Assembly: GCF_007752345.1 (NCBI RefSeq)
Contig: NZ_CP036299.1
Coordinates: 1,875,001 to 1,939,000, forward strand
Origin: Planctopirus ephydatiae
Lineage (GTDB): Bacteria; Planctomycetota; Planctomycetia; Planctomycetales; Planctomycetaceae
Direction of reading: 5' to 3'
Length of the DNA: 64,000 bases
Every line of letters starts with the position of its first letter. Position 1 is the first letter of the stretch. Position numbers and translations under genes: made by a program. The notes beneath the pieces were generated by a model, which had not been told where the DNA came from, made no database searches, and was given only the letters and a program-made list of their open reading frames with translations. Below are positions 29,735 to 39,362 of this stretch, in pieces.

Positions 29735-30232
29735 ATGGAAAGAATTATGCTCGGTCAGTTAGTCCCGGTCGGAGGTGGTGATCCCATTCCGTTATTGCAA
29801 TCGCGGATTGTGGTGGGCCGCCGCCCGACGTGCGATATCGTCCTTGAATTCTCGAATGTTTCCTCGCAGCATTGCGAACTCCTCTACGAGCAGGGGCATT
29901 GGAAAATCCATGACCTGGGTTCGAGCAATGGCACCAAAGTCAACGGCGTTCGCCACGACGAGCGCTGGCTCAAGCCGGGCGACGAAGTCACGTTTGCGAA
30001 GCACAAGTTCGTGATCGATTTTGTGCCAGGCAGCTCAGATCCTCCCCCTGCCAATGAAGAAGAAAATCCCTTCTCTCGCTCGCTGCTCGAAAAGGCCGGT
30101 TTAGCAGAACCTGAACGCAGACCACGATCGCCTCGAACCCAGCTGCCAGTCCGTCCTCCGTCACGTCCTCAGCCTGATCCAAACTCTAAAGAAGGCGAGG
30201 AAGACATCCTCCGCTGGCTGGCTGATGAATAA
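29735..30232 (+). CDS. FHA domain protein
   Basis: A 165-residue protein. The N-terminal ~100 residues form a forkhead-associated domain that binds phosphothreonine peptides: GRRPTCDIVL, then SSQHCEL and DLGSSNGTKVNG, the usual conserved GR, S..H and NG positions. The rest is a Pro/Arg-rich tail ending EEDILRWLADE. It probably serves as an adaptor in Ser/Thr kinase signalling, which is extensive in Planctomycetes; its partner is not in the window. Its stop lies only 14 bp from the stop of the convergent lipoprotein gene. Confidence 0.88.
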   Translation: MERIMLGQLVPVGGGDPIPLLQSRIVVGRRPTCDIVLEFSNVSSQHCELLYEQGHWKIHDLGSSNGTKVNGVRHDERWLKPGDEVTFAKHKFVIDFVPGSSDPPPANEEENPFSRSLLEKAGLAEPERRPRSPRTQLPVRPPSRPQPDPNSKEGEEDILRWLADE

Positions 30233-30246
30233 GATTAAGAGCATTG

Positions 30247-30693
30247 TTACTTCAGTTCAAAGGGCGGGAGCTTGGCACCTCCTGCAGGGACATCGATAAT
30301 CAGGTCTGTGGTTTCTTTCATCGCGTATTTCTTGGGGAGGTCATTGGGTTTTGTTCCCATGCCACCTTTGGAAACGACGATCTCGTGATGCACGACTGTC
30401 ACTTTGTATTGCCCCGCCGGTGCCCCATCGTCCCGATCGTAAGTTCCCACGACGAATTCGCCGGATTCTTTGGTTTTCGCCAGTGGCCGGACCGATTCGG
30501 GAGAACGTTCATCCAGCGGGAAGAAGGCCAGTTCGGCATCTTTCACTGGCTTGCCTTTATAGGTGACAGTCCCACTCACCGGGTGAGAAGTTTTCCAAGG
30601 TTCACCTGATCCACAACCGAAGACTGCAAAGGTCAATGCGGCGATGACGAGTCCAGTGATGCGTTGGTGGAGACGAATGGATGGAAGTAACAT
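30247..30693 (-). CDS. Small lipoprotein with carboxypeptidase-regulatory-like fold
   Basis: A 148-residue predicted lipoprotein. The signal sequence ends in FAVFGCGSG, a lipobox with Cys about residue 28. The mature part has SGTVTYKGKPVKDAELAFFP and GQYKVTV, features of the transthyretin-like/carboxypeptidase regulatory fold. Such proteins commonly follow DUF1559 genes in Planctomycetes, and here it follows one by 216 bp on the same strand. I chose ATG 30693 because the longer frame lacks a proper signal. Role unknown, probably a structural envelope protein. Confidence 0.8.
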   Translation of the reverse strand: MLLPSIRLHQRITGLVIAALTFAVFGCGSGEPWKTSHPVSGTVTYKGKPVKDAELAFFPLDERSPESVRPLAKTKESGEFVVGTYDRDDGAPAGQYKVTVVHHEIVVSKGGMGTKPNDLPKKYAMKETTDLIIDVPAGGAKLPPFELK

Positions 30694-30799
30694 CTTATAT
30701 ATCTCTTTTGAGCGAAACGGAGAGATCAAGGGAAGGTGCAACTCGCTACGAGTGCTCGAAAAAGCTACGGGCGAACTTGCAGAACGAGGGCAGGAACAG

Positions 30800-30832
30800 A
30801 AAGGGGTGCTGCAGGAAGCTGAGCACCCCTTT
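30800..30832 (-). terminator. Hairpin between DUF1559 gene and lipoprotein gene
   Basis: AAAGGGGTGCT and AGCACCCCTTT form an 11-bp perfect stem. On the minus strand a short T-rich stretch (TTTCTGTT) follows. It may partly terminate transcription between the two genes. Confidence 0.55.
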
Positions 30833-30909
30833 CCTCATACAACATGCCGGGGGCCAACCTTCAAGACGTTGACCAGCCACTGGCATGGATCCTTATGCGG
30901 AATGGTGGT

Positions 30910-32070
30910 TTAGAATTCACCAATCACTTCACCACCTGAGGGAGTGCACAGGTTGATGAAATTCCGGAAATCGACGTTCTCGCTGATGAATCGCACAGAG
31001 CCATCTCCCATCGTGAAGTGAGCACCACCCGTGTGGAACGAGAAGGGAGAACCGGTTCCGTGAGTGGCAATCGGCAGGCCGAGAATTGTCGAGGCAATCC
31101 CGGAGTTGGTGTAAGAGAGGCCGCGAATGTTATGTCCGTTGGTGGCATTCATCGCAATTGCACCACCCAGTGCACCGGTTGCCGATGTCGTTTCGCCAAA
31201 GATGATGATGTCGCTCGCTGGACGTGACCAGCCACCTGAATTCAGGCGATCTGTGCTGGTTGAATTGGCATCTGTATCGGTCAGAGCATTACCGCCAGCT
31301 AACTTCCTGGGACCTCTCGTATAGACAAATGGGCGGCCCGCTGATTCTGCGACAGCAATGGTATTGCTGAGCCCATCGGTCACATCGCGGAATTTTTTCC
31401 CCTGCCGAGTCGGGAGACCTGTCGTTCTATCAATTGTGGCATTCTTCGGGAAAAAGCCGGGAACATAGGTGTAAGGTGTCGTGGAGCCAGCGAAAACTTC
31501 GGCTGGATCGGCAAATGTTGCCGGAGCAGTGATTCCTAAAGTTGTGGTAAAGACACCAGGTGCGATCCCAAAGATCGGCGAGTAATCCGTCGTCGAAGCG
31601 ATGTTGGGGATCCAGACGCCGGCTGTCGAGGGTGGTGCCAGATCGAGCACACCTGCATCAGGATTTGAAGGGCACTGGAAAGCCGTGATTTTCGTCTGAG
31701 ATAGAGGGGTATTGTTCGCTGAGTTCCAGTTCGTGGATTTGTCGTAACGGTTGTAGATCGAGGCCTGATCAATGTAAGGCAGTAAATCTGTCAAAACTGC
31801 CACGCGTGATGCCGTGTTAAGCGTGGGTCGAATACTGGTGGGCAGAAAGCCATAGGTGCTTTCAAAGTTATGGAAAGCCAGACCAATCTGCTTGAGATTA
31901 TTGCGGCATTGAGTCCGCCGGGCGGCTTCGCGTGCCTGCTGAACAGCTGGCAGCAGGAGAGCGATGAGGATGGCAATAATGGCAATGACCACGAGCAGCT
32001 CAATCAGCGTAAAGCCTCGTGAGCGTTGGCGGGGGCGAAGTGCAGCAGGAACGAAGGATTTAAAGAGCAT
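30910..32070 (-). CDS. DUF1559 protein with prepilin-type N-terminus
   Basis: A 386-residue pseudopilin-like protein of a family greatly expanded in Planctomycetes. The prepilin peptidase motif [20 protein letters not shown] (residues 18-37) is followed by the helix continuing through QQAREAARR, then the DUF1559 domain beginning [14 protein letters not shown]. The C-terminus has the H...[12 protein letters not shown] block. It is expected to be inserted in the inner membrane and processed by a type IV prepilin peptidase, then assembled or displayed in the envelope; its exact function is unknown. Confidence 0.95.
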   Translation of the reverse strand: MLFKSFVPAALRPRQRSRGFTLIELLVVIAIIAILIALLLPAVQQAREAARRTQCRNNLKQIGLAFHNFESTYGFLPTSIRPTLNTASRVAVLTDLLPYIDQASIYNRYDKSTNWNSANNTPLSQTKITAFQCPSNPDAGVLDLAPPSTAGVWIPNIASTTDYSPIFGIAPGVFTTTLGITAPATFADPAEVFAGSTTPYTYVPGFFPKNATIDRTTGLPTRQGKKFRDVTDGLSNTIAVAESAGRPFVYTRGPRKLAGGNALTDTDANSTSTDRLNSGGWSRPASDIIIFGETTSATGALGGAIAMNATNGHNIRGLSYTNSGIASTILGLPIATHGTGSPFSFHTGGAHFTMGDGSVRFISENVDFRNFINLCTPSGGEVIGEF

Positions 32071-32547
32071 TGGAAAACCTTTCTCAGATCATCTGGCGAG
32101 CGACAGATTCAATGAAGGCTGTCGCCATCGGGGAAGTTTAAGTTTGAGTTTGAGTGACAGATCCGCAGGCCAGTGCCTGCAATAAGCTGATGATTCGCAT
32201 GAACCTTTGTGGGAGATTGAGGGGAGGTGGGCAGGATCAACACGCCTCTACTCTGTAAGGTTTCTTAAGGTGAGAACTCTGGCCGGCGAGTCTTTGCTGC
32301 TGGCGAATTTGTTCAGGCTTGTTCATTTGGATCAGATCACCTAGGGCCCCAAAAACTAATCACCACCAACTGGATGTGTATTAAATAGCTCGGAATTCTC
32401 TGGCTGTCAAGTCGATAGAATCCGCACTTTTGGAATCGATTTCTGGGCAAATCGCTGAAAAAGTTTCTCCAGTCGGAAAAATCGAGCTAGGTTTCGTCAG
32501 ATGGCCATGTCCGAAATCTGAGACTCTCAGGCGAGGTTCTGACTTCC
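32071..32547. other. Divergent DUF1559/Flp pilin intergenic region
   Basis: About 480 bp between divergent genes. I looked for a sigma-54 type -24/-12 box near 32281-32300 but the spacing is wrong. No gene is seen. Confidence 0.5.
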
Positions 32548-32721
32548 ATGGAAAGCGTGATTCGATTTCTTCGGAGTGAAGATGGCCCCACCGCCGTTGA
32601 GTATGCAGTCATGCTGGCCATGATTCTGCTGGTTGTGATCACTGGTATCTCTGCGTTTGGTAATGCCCAGGCGAACTACTGGGGCGGGATCCAGTCTGAT
32701 CTGGAAGGTCACGGGTTTTAA
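32548..32721 (+). CDS. Flp family type IVb pilin
   Basis: A 57-residue protein starting MESVIRFLRSEDGPTAVEYA. The pattern of a short charged leader, G-x-TAVEYA and a hydrophobic helix (VMLAMILLVVITGI) is that of Flp/Fap pilins, whose leader is cut by a TadV-type prepilin peptidase and which polymerise into thin adhesive fibres. The usual tad/cpa assembly genes are not in this window, so the gene is an orphan here. It is divergent from the DUF1559 gene. Confidence 0.85.
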   Translation: MESVIRFLRSEDGPTAVEYAVMLAMILLVVITGISAFGNAQANYWGGIQSDLEGHGF

Positions 32722-33053
32722 GTCACCCCAAACGCTCCCCACCCTTCTCAAGTTTCATTCATCTTCGAGTTTCACTTACTTCAGGGCTTCAGCCATCTGG
32801 CTAAGGGGCGATGCCCGTCAGTTGCTGAAGCTTTTTCTTTGGAATCATCCCGGCTGGCAGCGAAGTGCCAGGTTTTCATCATGCCGATGACTCAACCAAA
32901 TCCCTGCGAAACCACGACCAACGCTGGTGACCAGAAATGGATTTGGTTAGTTTTATCCTTGGCTTACTTCACGGCGGAGAGTTTGCTTCATCCGTGAACT
33001 GATGCCTCAAAGATTGGAATTCCTTCACTGTTGATATGCGGGGTCCATGGCAC
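32722..33053. other. Gap between Flp pilin gene and folK
   Basis: About 330 bp. It holds only a doubtful 38-codon frame (separate entry) and no convincing terminator. Confidence 0.5.
32881..32997 (+). CDS. Possible 38-residue membrane microprotein
   Basis: An ATG at 32881 opens a 38-codon frame: a polar N-terminus then WIWLVLSLAYFTAESLL, which could span the membrane. The ribosome site is weak and chance occurrence is quite possible. Confidence 0.22.
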   Translation: MPMTQPNPCETTTNAGDQKWIWLVLSLAYFTAESLLHP

Positions 33054-33821
33054 ATGCCAACCTGTTGTGTGGCTGCTGGCGGTAACATTGGAAATGTTGC
33101 CGCCACCTTTCGACAGGTCTGGCAGATACTCGAGCAGACTCCAGGTATTGATGGAGTGATCGCGAGCCGCCCTTACCAGACACTCCCCGTCGGCGAGAAT
33201 GCCGGGAATGTCTTTCTGAATGGCGCTTACCGCTTCGAATCGACTCTCCCGGCGACAGTGATTCTCAATCATCTACGCATGATTGAGGAACAGTTTGGTC
33301 GATCACGATCCCTCGCCTGGGGTCCCAGAACGATCGACCTCGATCTCGTGATCTACGGCGAAGATGTCATCCAGTTGCCGCAACTCTCGGTTCCGCATCC
33401 GGCAGCCTGGTACCGCCGCTTTGTCCTCGATCCCATGGTCGAAATCGCTGGCGAACTGGTGCATCCCGTCCATCGCGTCACTTTTCGAAGATTGCAGGAG
33501 CGGTTACTCGAGTTGCCACTCAAGGTTTCGCTGGGGCCTCTTGCAGAAGAGAGCGAAGACAAACTTTCTGATCTGCGATGGCAGCTTCAACAGGAGTTCC
33601 CACAGGTTCAACTGATGGAACTCAGCGAAGCCTCGACCGCAGATCTGATAATGGCAGGCAGAATTGATGCTCTCGAAACACTGGGGGCCAGACTGATTGG
33701 CACAACCAGCACTCGTTTAGTGGATACAGCCCTGCGACCAGTGCGAACTCTGGCAGAGGTCCGTCATGTGCTCCTTTCCGCCACAGACTCGCCTCAACCT
33801 TTAGAGCCTGGGTGCGAATGA
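33054..33821 (+). CDS. folK: HPPK (folate pyrophosphokinase) with long C-terminal extension
   Basis: Transfers pyrophosphate from ATP to 6-hydroxymethyl-dihydropterin in folate synthesis. The first ~160 residues match HPPK: GGNIGN, ASRPYQTLPVG, NGAYRFES, FGRSRSLAWGPRTIDLDLVIYG and VPHPAAWYRRFVLDPMVEIA. The HPPK signature WGPRTIDLDL is intact. Residues ~165-255 form an extension that I do not recognise. ATG 33054 is preferred to ATG 33036 since it begins at the usual distance from the first conserved strand. No other folate gene is adjacent. Confidence 0.88.
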   Translation: MPTCCVAAGGNIGNVAATFRQVWQILEQTPGIDGVIASRPYQTLPVGENAGNVFLNGAYRFESTLPATVILNHLRMIEEQFGRSRSLAWGPRTIDLDLVIYGEDVIQLPQLSVPHPAAWYRRFVLDPMVEIAGELVHPVHRVTFRRLQERLLELPLKVSLGPLAEESEDKLSDLRWQLQQEFPQVQLMELSEASTADLIMAGRIDALETLGARLIGTTSTRLVDTALRPVRTLAEVRHVLLSATDSPQPLEPGCE

Positions 33822-33904
33822 CGAAGCCATGAGTTTAAGTTTTTTTAAGAGATAGTGATCTGTTTCGTTCCAGTTCAAGATTTTCAGCAAGTGAGAAACC
33901 CGAA

Positions 33905-34588
33905 ATGCCGACTCGACGCGGGACAGTGCTGTTCGATATTGATGGGACACTCATCGATGCTGGTGGAGCCGGACAGGCCGCCATGGAAGATGTCTTCCGT
34001 GAAGAATTTCGCACACTGAAAGAAGTGACGGGAATTCCCACAGCGGGGCGAACGGATCGTGCCATCACGCGTGATCTTTTTGCGTTTCATGGTGGTGAGT
34101 GTGATCCACTGAGTCTGATGAAGCTGCGTGATCGATATCTGGCCCATCTGCCAAAATATCTCGAAACACATGCCGGCGGGCTCTTGCCGGGAACGGTGGA
34201 AATTCTCAGCCAGCTTTCGCATTCGGGGGAATGGCGGTTGTCGTTGCTGACAGGCAACTTCGAAGAAGCTGCCTGGATCAAACTGCGTCATTATGGGATC
34301 GACCACCATTTTTCCGATGGCGGTTTCGGTGATGAACATGTCGATCGCGATGATGTCGCGCGATCCATCTGGAGTCGCCTCACAGGTGATGAACCTCAAT
34401 TGGAACGTTTGCCAGTGATCGTCGTGGGAGACACCCCTGCCGATGTGAAATGTGGTCGCGCGATTGGTGCCCAGGTGGTGGCTGTAGCGACCGGCGTTTA
34501 TGGGCGTCATTCGCTGGAAGCTGCAAAACCCGATTGGTTAATCGACAATCTGCACGACACCCGCTGGCTGCAGGAATTGCTGGCATAA
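33905..34588 (+). CDS. HAD-superfamily hydrolase (phosphoglycolate phosphatase-like)
   Basis: A 227-residue cytoplasmic phosphatase-like protein. HAD motif I is LFDIDGTLID (nucleophile and acid/base Asp), motif II LLTGN (Thr), and motif IV VVGDTPADVKCG. A helical cap lies between about residues 18 and 90, as in the phosphoglycolate phosphatase/beta-phosphoglucomutase group. The substrate is not determined by sequence; 2-phosphoglycolate is a reasonable guess. It starts 83 bp after folK and may be cotranscribed. Confidence 0.85.
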   Translation: MPTRRGTVLFDIDGTLIDAGGAGQAAMEDVFREEFRTLKEVTGIPTAGRTDRAITRDLFAFHGGECDPLSLMKLRDRYLAHLPKYLETHAGGLLPGTVEILSQLSHSGEWRLSLLTGNFEEAAWIKLRHYGIDHHFSDGGFGDEHVDRDDVARSIWSRLTGDEPQLERLPVIVVGDTPADVKCGRAIGAQVVAVATGVYGRHSLEAAKPDWLIDNLHDTRWLQELLA

Positions 34589-34755
34589 TCGCGAACTCCA
34601 TCGCTCGAAAACAACGCCATCATGAACCCGACTTCTCGATTTTTCTCATGCTTCCAGCGTGCGGGATCTGTTATTGATAGTTGTCTAAACCCGCTCCTCA
34701 GCCGATGTGGAAACCGGAGTTGGGATTCAGAGAACAGACCGTGAAGGTTGTCGCT

Positions 34756-35529
34756 ATGCAGGATCGCCGCAAGTGGCTGAGTCAGATGCTGGTCGGGGCG
34801 TGCCAGATTTCTGCCGGAAGTTTTCTGGCGATTGGCGGCACTTCGATCACCCAGGCGCAATCCAAAAAAATTGCCGGCCCGAATGCCAAAGAGGCTCAAA
34901 AGAATCCGCCCTGGGAAATTTTGTTTCTTCCACCCCGACAACGAAAAGTTGGCGTGCAGGCCCTGCCTGAGAAAAGCCCGATCAAACTCGTGAAGACGCT
35001 GAATCTTTCCGGGCCGGCTAAAGGCCATCCGCACCTGCTGGGTGAGTTTGCCATCAATGGCGAATTTGGAATTCTCAACAATCTGCTGTCGCGAGTGACG
35101 GGAGCAAATGCCGCCATCGAGATTGGTAGTGCCCATCAGTTCGAGCTGGAAGGGATGATGCAGGCCGAAGGAACGGGTGGCTGGTTCTTCCTGTTAGGAT
35201 GGAAAGACGGCTCTGGCCACGTTCTCTTCCAGATCGGCACCAGAACCAGTGGTTCGCCCTGGTTCCATTGTGTGTTCAAGGAAGGGGCCGCAGAAAAAGA
35301 TTCGCACGTCGAATTCGGGCGGATGGAATGGAAGGGCTCTCTGCCGGTGTCGCTGGTCGTCAAAAATCAGGCGGCATCGCTCAAAGTCGGCACTCTCCAA
35401 CTGGCCCAGAATCTACCGCTGAGGGATTACAGCGAAGGTGGCATTGTCATTGGAACGTATGACACCCAGTACGGGCCCAGAAACCTGCAGATTCAGTCAC
35501 TCAGACTCAGAAAATTCGCAGAGGAATGA
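34756..35529 (+). CDS. Exported protein with Tat-type signal, unknown function
   Basis: A 257-residue protein starting MQDRRKWLSQM, with RRKWL preceding a moderately hydrophobic stretch, consistent with a twin-arginine signal. The mature part is rich in beta strands (FELEGMMQAEGTGGWFFLLG, HVLFQIGTR, WFHCVFKE, GGIVIGTYD), resembling a concanavalin-like lectin/DUF1080 jelly roll. I do not recognise catalytic residues. ATG 34756 is preferred; the frame is open back to a TTG at 34681. A carbohydrate-binding role is inference. Confidence 0.6.
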   Translation: MQDRRKWLSQMLVGACQISAGSFLAIGGTSITQAQSKKIAGPNAKEAQKNPPWEILFLPPRQRKVGVQALPEKSPIKLVKTLNLSGPAKGHPHLLGEFAINGEFGILNNLLSRVTGANAAIEIGSAHQFELEGMMQAEGTGGWFFLLGWKDGSGHVLFQIGTRTSGSPWFHCVFKEGAAEKDSHVEFGRMEWKGSLPVSLVVKNQAASLKVGTLQLAQNLPLRDYSEGGIVIGTYDTQYGPRNLQIQSLRLRKFAEE

Positions 35530-35595
35530 TTCGGCGCTGGTGGAGAAAAAATATTCCTGCAGGCGTGGTGGATTGAAGTCAGTTCACAGAATTCA

Positions 35596-36468
35596 TCAAC
35601 CCGTCGGTCGAATGTGCCGCAGGGAAGGCTGAGCGATCTGTTCGTTGCCAAAATCGTAAAGGCTCTTTAGAGAAGCTTCCCAGTCGGACTCCTGGAGAAT
35701 TTCGTGCAGATGCTGGGGCAGATATTGAAGTTCGGCGGTTAAGCCCGGGCTCAACTCATTGAGAAACTCCTGTGCCCCTGAGGGATGCACTGTGCGATCA
35801 TCTGCCCCTTGCAGGATTTTTACGGGGACACGAATGTCCGATGCCTCGCGGTGAACCTGCTGAAGTGCCGACTTCATGCTGAAAAACCAGCGAGCCGTGA
35901 TACTCTTCAGGAGAAAAGGATCGCTTTGGCGTCTGGCCAAAGCCAGAGGATCTTTCGTCATCTGTCCATGTCGGAATTTCGTGGGGAAACGCGTGGCCGG
36001 CGCCAAGATGTTACAGATGGCCCCCATCGCCAGCGTGAGCGGAGAGATCTGCTGCTGAATTTTCAGTAGTGGGGAAGAGAGTGCCAGAACTGCCAGGCCG
36101 CGCGGTTCGAGCTGAGCATATCGAGTAGCGACCAGCCCCCCCATGCTATGTCCCAGCACCATCAGGCGTTGGGGATCGAGATCCAGCGATTTTCTCAAAA
36201 GCACCAGATCATCGATATACTGGGAAAAGTGCTTGACGAAAGTTCGCACACCTCCCGAGCGACCATGGCCGCGAAGATCCGGGACGATCACCCGGACACC
36301 GCGCTGCAGCAGCCAGCGGGAAACATGGTCGTAACGTCCCCCGTGCTCGGCCACTCCATGGACAATCAAGGTCGTCCAGCCAGCACTTCGGTCAGGGCGA
36401 TAATCCCGGTATCGGAGGTCGACACCGTCATTTCCACGTTTTTCTGCCAGCCAGCAGGCCCCATTCAC
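35596..36468 (-). CDS. Alpha/beta hydrolase, monoacylglycerol lipase/lysophospholipase-like
   Basis: A 290-residue serine hydrolase of the Hydrolase_4 type. Visible are the oxyanion HGVAEHGGRY, PDLRGHGRSGG, the nucleophile elbow GHSMGG (Ser108), the acid in QGADDRTVHP and the His in PQHLHEILQE. This set matches monoacylglycerol lipases and lysophospholipases, which hydrolyse lipid esters. The start is GTG 36468 with GGAGA upstream; there is no in-frame ATG before a TGA further upstream. Stand-alone gene. Confidence 0.85.
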   Translation of the reverse strand: MNGACWLAEKRGNDGVDLRYRDYRPDRSAGWTTLIVHGVAEHGGRYDHVSRWLLQRGVRVIVPDLRGHGRSGGVRTFVKHFSQYIDDLVLLRKSLDLDPQRLMVLGHSMGGLVATRYAQLEPRGLAVLALSSPLLKIQQQISPLTLAMGAICNILAPATRFPTKFRHGQMTKDPLALARRQSDPFLLKSITARWFFSMKSALQQVHREASDIRVPVKILQGADDRTVHPSGAQEFLNELSPGLTAELQYLPQHLHEILQESDWEASLKSLYDFGNEQIAQPSLRHIRPTG

Positions 36469-37321
36469 GGTGAATTCTCCCAGATGGCGGGTGCGTCCCG
36501 AGTGCCAATACCCCAGTCGATTGTCATTTGTCCATCGGCTGAAGTTTGCTCACCGATTACAGGAATCTCCGGGATTCAGGGATTTCACCTTAACCCTTGA
36601 TTGAATTGCATGTTACGAAAAATCGATCTTGATAAAGGCACTCTCAATGACCATCGGTCAGCGGGCTACTCTGAGTACACTTTCCTTGATTTTGCACGAT
36701 TCTCCGGGCCAGTCGCAAGAAATCGAGATCGTTCCAGAGAGAAATCGTCGAACCTTAGCCAAGTTCCAAGAGGTAATTCATTGACAACTTGGGATTAAAG
36801 CACAGTTCCGCTGTTTTGGAAGTTTCGCCTGAAGATCAGGTCATCAGTCTACGGGAGTGCTTGAGGAACTTAGTCACCCCACGCAGAACACAGACATGCC
36901 GTTGGGTGCAATGTAAAGGTTTGTTTTGGTGAATACTGAAGTCTCTTTGAAATTGGGCGTGTGGATTGACAGAAAATGCCAATTGCACTTCTCGAAAATG
37001 AGCGGTAGCGTATGCTGAATAGATAGTCACATCTGGCAAATCCGATTTAGCTTTCGGAAGATGGGATGAGTGTGTTTGCTCAGGTGAATCAGCAAGGAAT
37101 TGATGTGGAAGCGACGACACCCTGAAACAGTGATCGTCAATTTTGCATTGAGTTGGATAAAGTAGGGTTGGGTCTATCGGGATTGGTCTACTCAATCAGG
37201 TTTGGTCTACAAGGATCTGCTGCTTTTCGGCGAGAGAGAATTCAGTGACAGCGCATTCAGAATGTATCACTTCTGAACGACTGACGTTACCGATTGGCAG
37301 TGAGCCTCTTCAGGTGCAAAA
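36469..37321. other. Long divergent intergenic region
   Basis: About 850 bp between the hydrolase and the VWA protein gene. I see no supportable gene. A TTGGTCTAC word is repeated near 37180-37212. Promoters for both sides are expected here but not placed. Confidence 0.5.
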
Positions 37322-39241
37322 ATGGCCAGCATAACACAACCGCAGGATGATGTTGTTTACGAGATGGACTTTGGTCCTTCCTGGTGGGATCGCATCAAGG
37401 AATCTGGTGCGTGGACCGTCAGCCTGGCACTCCATGTGGTCGTGCTCTTCTGCTTTTCACTCATTACGTTCTCGGACACCATCCGTGAGCAATTGATGAT
37501 TACGAGCGAAATTCAGGACATTCCGCAGGAAGCCGAATTCAAATTTGATGTTGCCGTCTCCGATGTGATGGGCAACGACAGCAACTTCAATATGCTGGGT
37601 GCCTCGCAGGAAGCCTCTGTGGCGATGGGCCAGAAGTCGGAAGAAGAATTCAAAGAGCAGTTGGAAGATCCCTTCAAACCCGAACTTCCTGCGACCGAAG
37701 CCATCGTCGAACCTCCACGAACAGAATTGACACAGGCGATCAACGCCCAGGGTGCGACTGAGCATCCCGGTGGCGTGGAAGGTGCTGTCGATCGAATGGC
37801 TTTTGAAATCGCCGCCTCCTTGCGTGAAAAGAAAACACTGGTCGTTTGGCTGTTTGATGTTTCTCCCTCATTGCACAAGCGGCGTAACGTGATTGCAGAT
37901 CGCGTGGAAAACATTTACGCCCAACTCAACGCCATGAATGTTTCCGCAGACAAAGCCCTCAAATCAGCCGTCGTGACCTTCGGCGAACGAACAAATATTC
38001 TGACCGAAGAACCTGTCGATGATGTCGCCCAACTTGTCAAGACGGTTCGCGGTGTGAAGAGCGAATCCGGAGGTCAGGAGAACACCTTTGGAGCAGTCAT
38101 TACTGCTGCTAATAAGTTCCTCTCTTACCGCACGAAAATGGGCCGCAACGTCATGCTGATCGTCGTGACCGACGAAGCAGGTTCCGACGCGCGTGAAAAA
38201 CTCGAGCAGGCCATTTCATCGACCAAACGCGCCGGCATTCGCTGCTATGTTGTTGGTGACGCCGCTCCCTTCGGCAAGCGTCAGGTCGAAGAGCCGTTTG
38301 AACTGGAGAATGGGGAACAGGTCATCGGTGTGATGGATCGCGGCCCGGAATCGTTCTACCAGGAATTTGTCCATCTCGGTTTCTGGGGGATTAACGATTA
38401 CGGCCTCGAAAACCTTTCCTCAGGCTTTGGACCTTATGCATTGACTCGTCTTTGTGCCGAAACCGGCGGCCTCTACTTTGTGGCAGACAGTGGCAAAGGA
38501 CCATCGCTCGATCCACAGACGATGCGTAACTATCAGCCTGATTACCGCACGATCACATTGCTGGATCAGGATATTCGCAAGAACATGGCCAAGCAGGCTC
38601 TGGTCACATTGGCTGAGCAGAACAAAGACATCCAGATTCCATTGCCCAGCCTCGGCTTCCCCGCAGCCAATGATGGTGAACTTCGCACATCAATCGATCG
38701 CGCTCAACGTCCTCTGGCCGATTTCGACTACAAGATTTCGCAGCTGCTCACACAGTTGGAAGTCGGCGAAAAGGATCGTGCCAAAATTACCGAACCTCGC
38801 TGGAAAGCCAGCTATGATTTGGCCATGGGCCGATTGCTCGCCTTGAAGGTGCGTGCCTTTGGCTACAACACCATGCTGGCTGAAATGAAGGCTTCGCCAC
38901 GCAAATTCGAGAAAGCCGGAAACAACCGCTGGGAGTTGGTTCCTGCCAAAGAAATTACATCCGGGGCCAGTGTCAAGAAATTGGCGAACCGGGCGAATGA
39001 GTACCTGAAGCGTGTAGTGGATGAGCATGCTGGCACCCCCTGGGGTTTGATGGCTGAACGTGAACTGAGCCGTCCTTTAGGTTGGGAATGGAAAGAGGGC
39101 TACTACAACGCGGCCGCCATGCGAGGTGGTAACGGGAATGACGAAAAGCTCCGTCCACGATTTATCGAAGAAGAAGATCCCAAGACTGGCAAGAAGGTCA
39201 AGAAGATGGTTCCCGCTGGCCCTGTCCGACGAGAGATCTAA
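37322..39241 (+). CDS. Membrane-anchored VWA domain protein
   Basis: A 639-residue protein with one membrane span (about residues 33-50) after a cytoplasmic start, then an acidic linker, then a von Willebrand factor A domain (about 170-320). The MIDAS motif DVSPS begins at Asp179; MLIVVTDEAG gives the later Asp. The remaining ~300 residues include a helical region and a Lys-rich C-terminus. It is probably displayed on the periplasmic side and binds a metal-dependent ligand. Similar VWA proteins are common in Planctomycetes, but the role is unknown. Confidence 0.8.
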   Translation: MASITQPQDDVVYEMDFGPSWWDRIKESGAWTVSLALHVVVLFCFSLITFSDTIREQLMITSEIQDIPQEAEFKFDVAVSDVMGNDSNFNMLGASQEASVAMGQKSEEEFKEQLEDPFKPELPATEAIVEPPRTELTQAINAQGATEHPGGVEGAVDRMAFEIAASLREKKTLVVWLFDVSPSLHKRRNVIADRVENIYAQLNAMNVSADKALKSAVVTFGERTNILTEEPVDDVAQLVKTVRGVKSESGGQENTFGAVITAANKFLSYRTKMGRNVMLIVVTDEAGSDAREKLEQAISSTKRAGIRCYVVGDAAPFGKRQVEEPFELENGEQVIGVMDRGPESFYQEFVHLGFWGINDYGLENLSSGFGPYALTRLCAETGGLYFVADSGKGPSLDPQTMRNYQPDYRTITLLDQDIRKNMAKQALVTLAEQNKDIQIPLPSLGFPAANDGELRTSIDRAQRPLADFDYKISQLLTQLEVGEKDRAKITEPRWKASYDLAMGRLLALKVRAFGYNTMLAEMKASPRKFEKAGNNRWELVPAKEITSGASVKKLANRANEYLKRVVDEHAGTPWGLMAERELSRPLGWEWKEGYYNAAAMRGGNGNDEKLRPRFIEEEDPKTGKKVKKMVPAGPVRREI

Positions 39242-39362
39242 TCTGGGACGATCTCAGTTCGTCATGCATGCTGATCTTTAGACGCGAAGATTTGATAATC
39301 AGTTAACGTGCTAGGTCGTGATGCTCGCCGGCGATGTACCCCCGGGAATATGAGGGCAAAGT

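Noticed and set aside
32281-32310. Possible sigma-54 promoter (GG...GC) upstream of the Flp pilin
   Set aside because: The spacing between GG and GC is 9 or 13, not the required 10, and no enhancer-like site was seen.
36781-36810. TTGACA as a -35 box before the VWA gene
   Set aside because: No -10 box at a suitable distance, and it lies over 500 bp from the start codon.
36836-37195. 119-codon minus-strand frame in the long gap before the VWA gene
   Set aside because: Unusual composition, no domain, no ribosome site. The gap is better left unannotated.
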